A stretch of 7,294 nt of DNA, from NCBI GenBank assembly GCA_046313675.1, contig JBKBXU010000245.1, positions 1 to 7,294 on the forward strand, read 5' to 3'. Each line of letters starts with the position of its first letter. Within the stretch, counting starts at the first letter, position 1. Below the pieces are notes generated by a model, which saw nothing but the letters and a program-made list of their open reading frames with translations, ran no database searches and was not told the origin of the DNA. The stretch is from JBKBXU01 sp046313675. GTDB lineage: Bacteria > Bacteroidota > Bacteroidia > Cytophagales > Cytophagaceae. This document shows, one piece after another, positions 6,732 to 7,294 of this stretch. The translations under genes and the position numbers were made by a program.

Positions 6732-7294
6732 GAAAAATAAATTAGCAGAAGGGTTACGATTGCCGGAATGGTAAAATTGTCCACTCCCTTTCCGCTTACA
6801 GCTTCTATTGCGCTAGCCCCTACTGCTATGATTCCGGTAGCTACATAATAATTACCCAGTTTGGTAGCATAGCTTTCAAAATAATAAAATAGAATAAACG
6901 TAAGCACAAAACTGCTTATAAAAAATGCCAGGCTGCCTGCCAGGGTTTTGTAACCTTTGCCAATCTTAAACTTTCCAAAAGGATATCTTTTACCAACCGC
7001 AGCAGCCACAGGATCGCAAATAGCTAATGTTAATATGGGTAAATAAAAATAAATATAAGATTCCGGCTCGGCCCCTGTTTTCTGCGAATATACATGGTAC
7101 ACAAGGTAGCAGGAATATACGGCAAGTGGATAAAGTAAGCTTCCGTATGATATTCTGTCAATGGCATTAATGGACTTCAACAGGTTAAAGCGCAGGCTGG
7201 CGATCAGGATTAAGGCAAAACTCACGCAAAGCAGCAATACATACCAATGATTGCCCAACATAATGGGAAACAGCAAGGTAAGTACACCTGTTCC
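6728..7294 (-). CDS. CTP-dependent polyprenol/phytol kinase-type integral membrane protein, 5' end beyond window
   Basis: The frame stays open to the window edge, giving 188 residues without the true N-terminus. The first visible residues, GTGVLTLLFP, match the usual continuation of an RK(x)xH-type start in this family, so perhaps only a few dozen residues are missing. The TTG at 7276-7274 is therefore not the start. The protein is very hydrophobic, with about six membrane segments. Family signatures, numbered from the first visible residue: ICDPVAAAVGKRYPFGKFKIG (92-112), the KTLAGSLAFF segment (116-125), and EAVSGKGVDNFTIP near the C-terminus (164-177). These fit the dolichol kinase/phytol kinase (VTE5)/phosphatidate cytidylyltransferase-like superfamily, which uses CTP on lipid alcohols or phosphatidate. 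It would act in the cytoplasmic membrane. Its TGA overlaps the ATG of the acyltransferase as ATGA, so it is an upstream member of the operon. Whether it is a kinase or a cytidylyltransferase cannot be decided here. Confidence 0.85.
   Translation of the reverse strand, partial: GTGVLTLLFPIMLGNHWYVLLLCVSFALILIASLRFNLLKSINAIDRISYGSLLYPLAVYSCYLVYHVYSQKTGAEPESYIYFYLPILTLAICDPVAAAVGKRYPFGKFKIGKGYKTLAGSLAFFISSFVLTFILFYYFESYATKLGNYYVATGIIAVGASAIEAVSGKGVDNFTIPAIVTLLLIYFS

Noticed and set aside
7274..7276. TTG as the start codon of the membrane kinase gene.
   Set aside because: The frame remains open upstream to the window edge and the extra residues (GTGVLT) fit the family's N-terminal region, so the real start is outside the window.

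Overview
The window looks like a piece of a Bacteroidota chromosome, most likely Cytophagales- or Flavobacteriales-like. The evidence is AT-rich intergenic DNA, TAnnTTTG-type -7 promoter elements, weak Shine-Dalgarno sites, a secreted protein whose signal peptide ends in a ...YSQ-type cleavage region, and a histidine kinase built from PAS subtypes common in that phylum. No tRNA, rRNA, CRISPR array, insertion sequence or phage gene was seen.

Layout. (1) Bases 1-515, minus strand: the N-terminal 171 residues of a secreted protein of unknown function; its 3' end lies outside the window. (2) Bases 516-943: a divergent intergenic region with candidate promoter elements for both flanking genes and a 12-bp direct repeat spaced exactly 60 bp apart. 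(3) Bases 944-4111, plus strand: a 1055-residue soluble sensor histidine kinase with six PAS domains, two of them a recognisable internal duplication. It has no membrane segment, no receiver domain and no response-regulator gene beside it. (4) Bases 4112-4176: a short convergent gap with a weak AT-rich palindrome. (5) Bases 4177-7294, minus strand: three genes read from high to low coordinates, each joined to the next by a 4-base ATGA stop/start overlap. In order of transcription they are a CTP-dependent polyprenol/phytol-kinase-type membrane protein (5' end outside the window), a two-lobed GNAT-type acyltransferase, and an adenylate-forming acyl ligase whose C-terminal signature resembles OleC/fatty-acyl-ligase-like enzymes.

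How the genes may work together. The three overlapping genes are almost certainly one translationally coupled operon. Their predicted chemistries are phosphorylation or CTP transfer on a lipid alcohol in the membrane, N- or O-acyl transfer, and carboxylate activation by adenylation. Together they suggest a small pathway that builds or modifies an unusual acylated lipid. This is an inference, because neither substrate nor product can be read from the sequence, and the genes upstream of the window are needed to decide. The histidine kinase is convergent to this operon and there is no sequence evidence linking the two.
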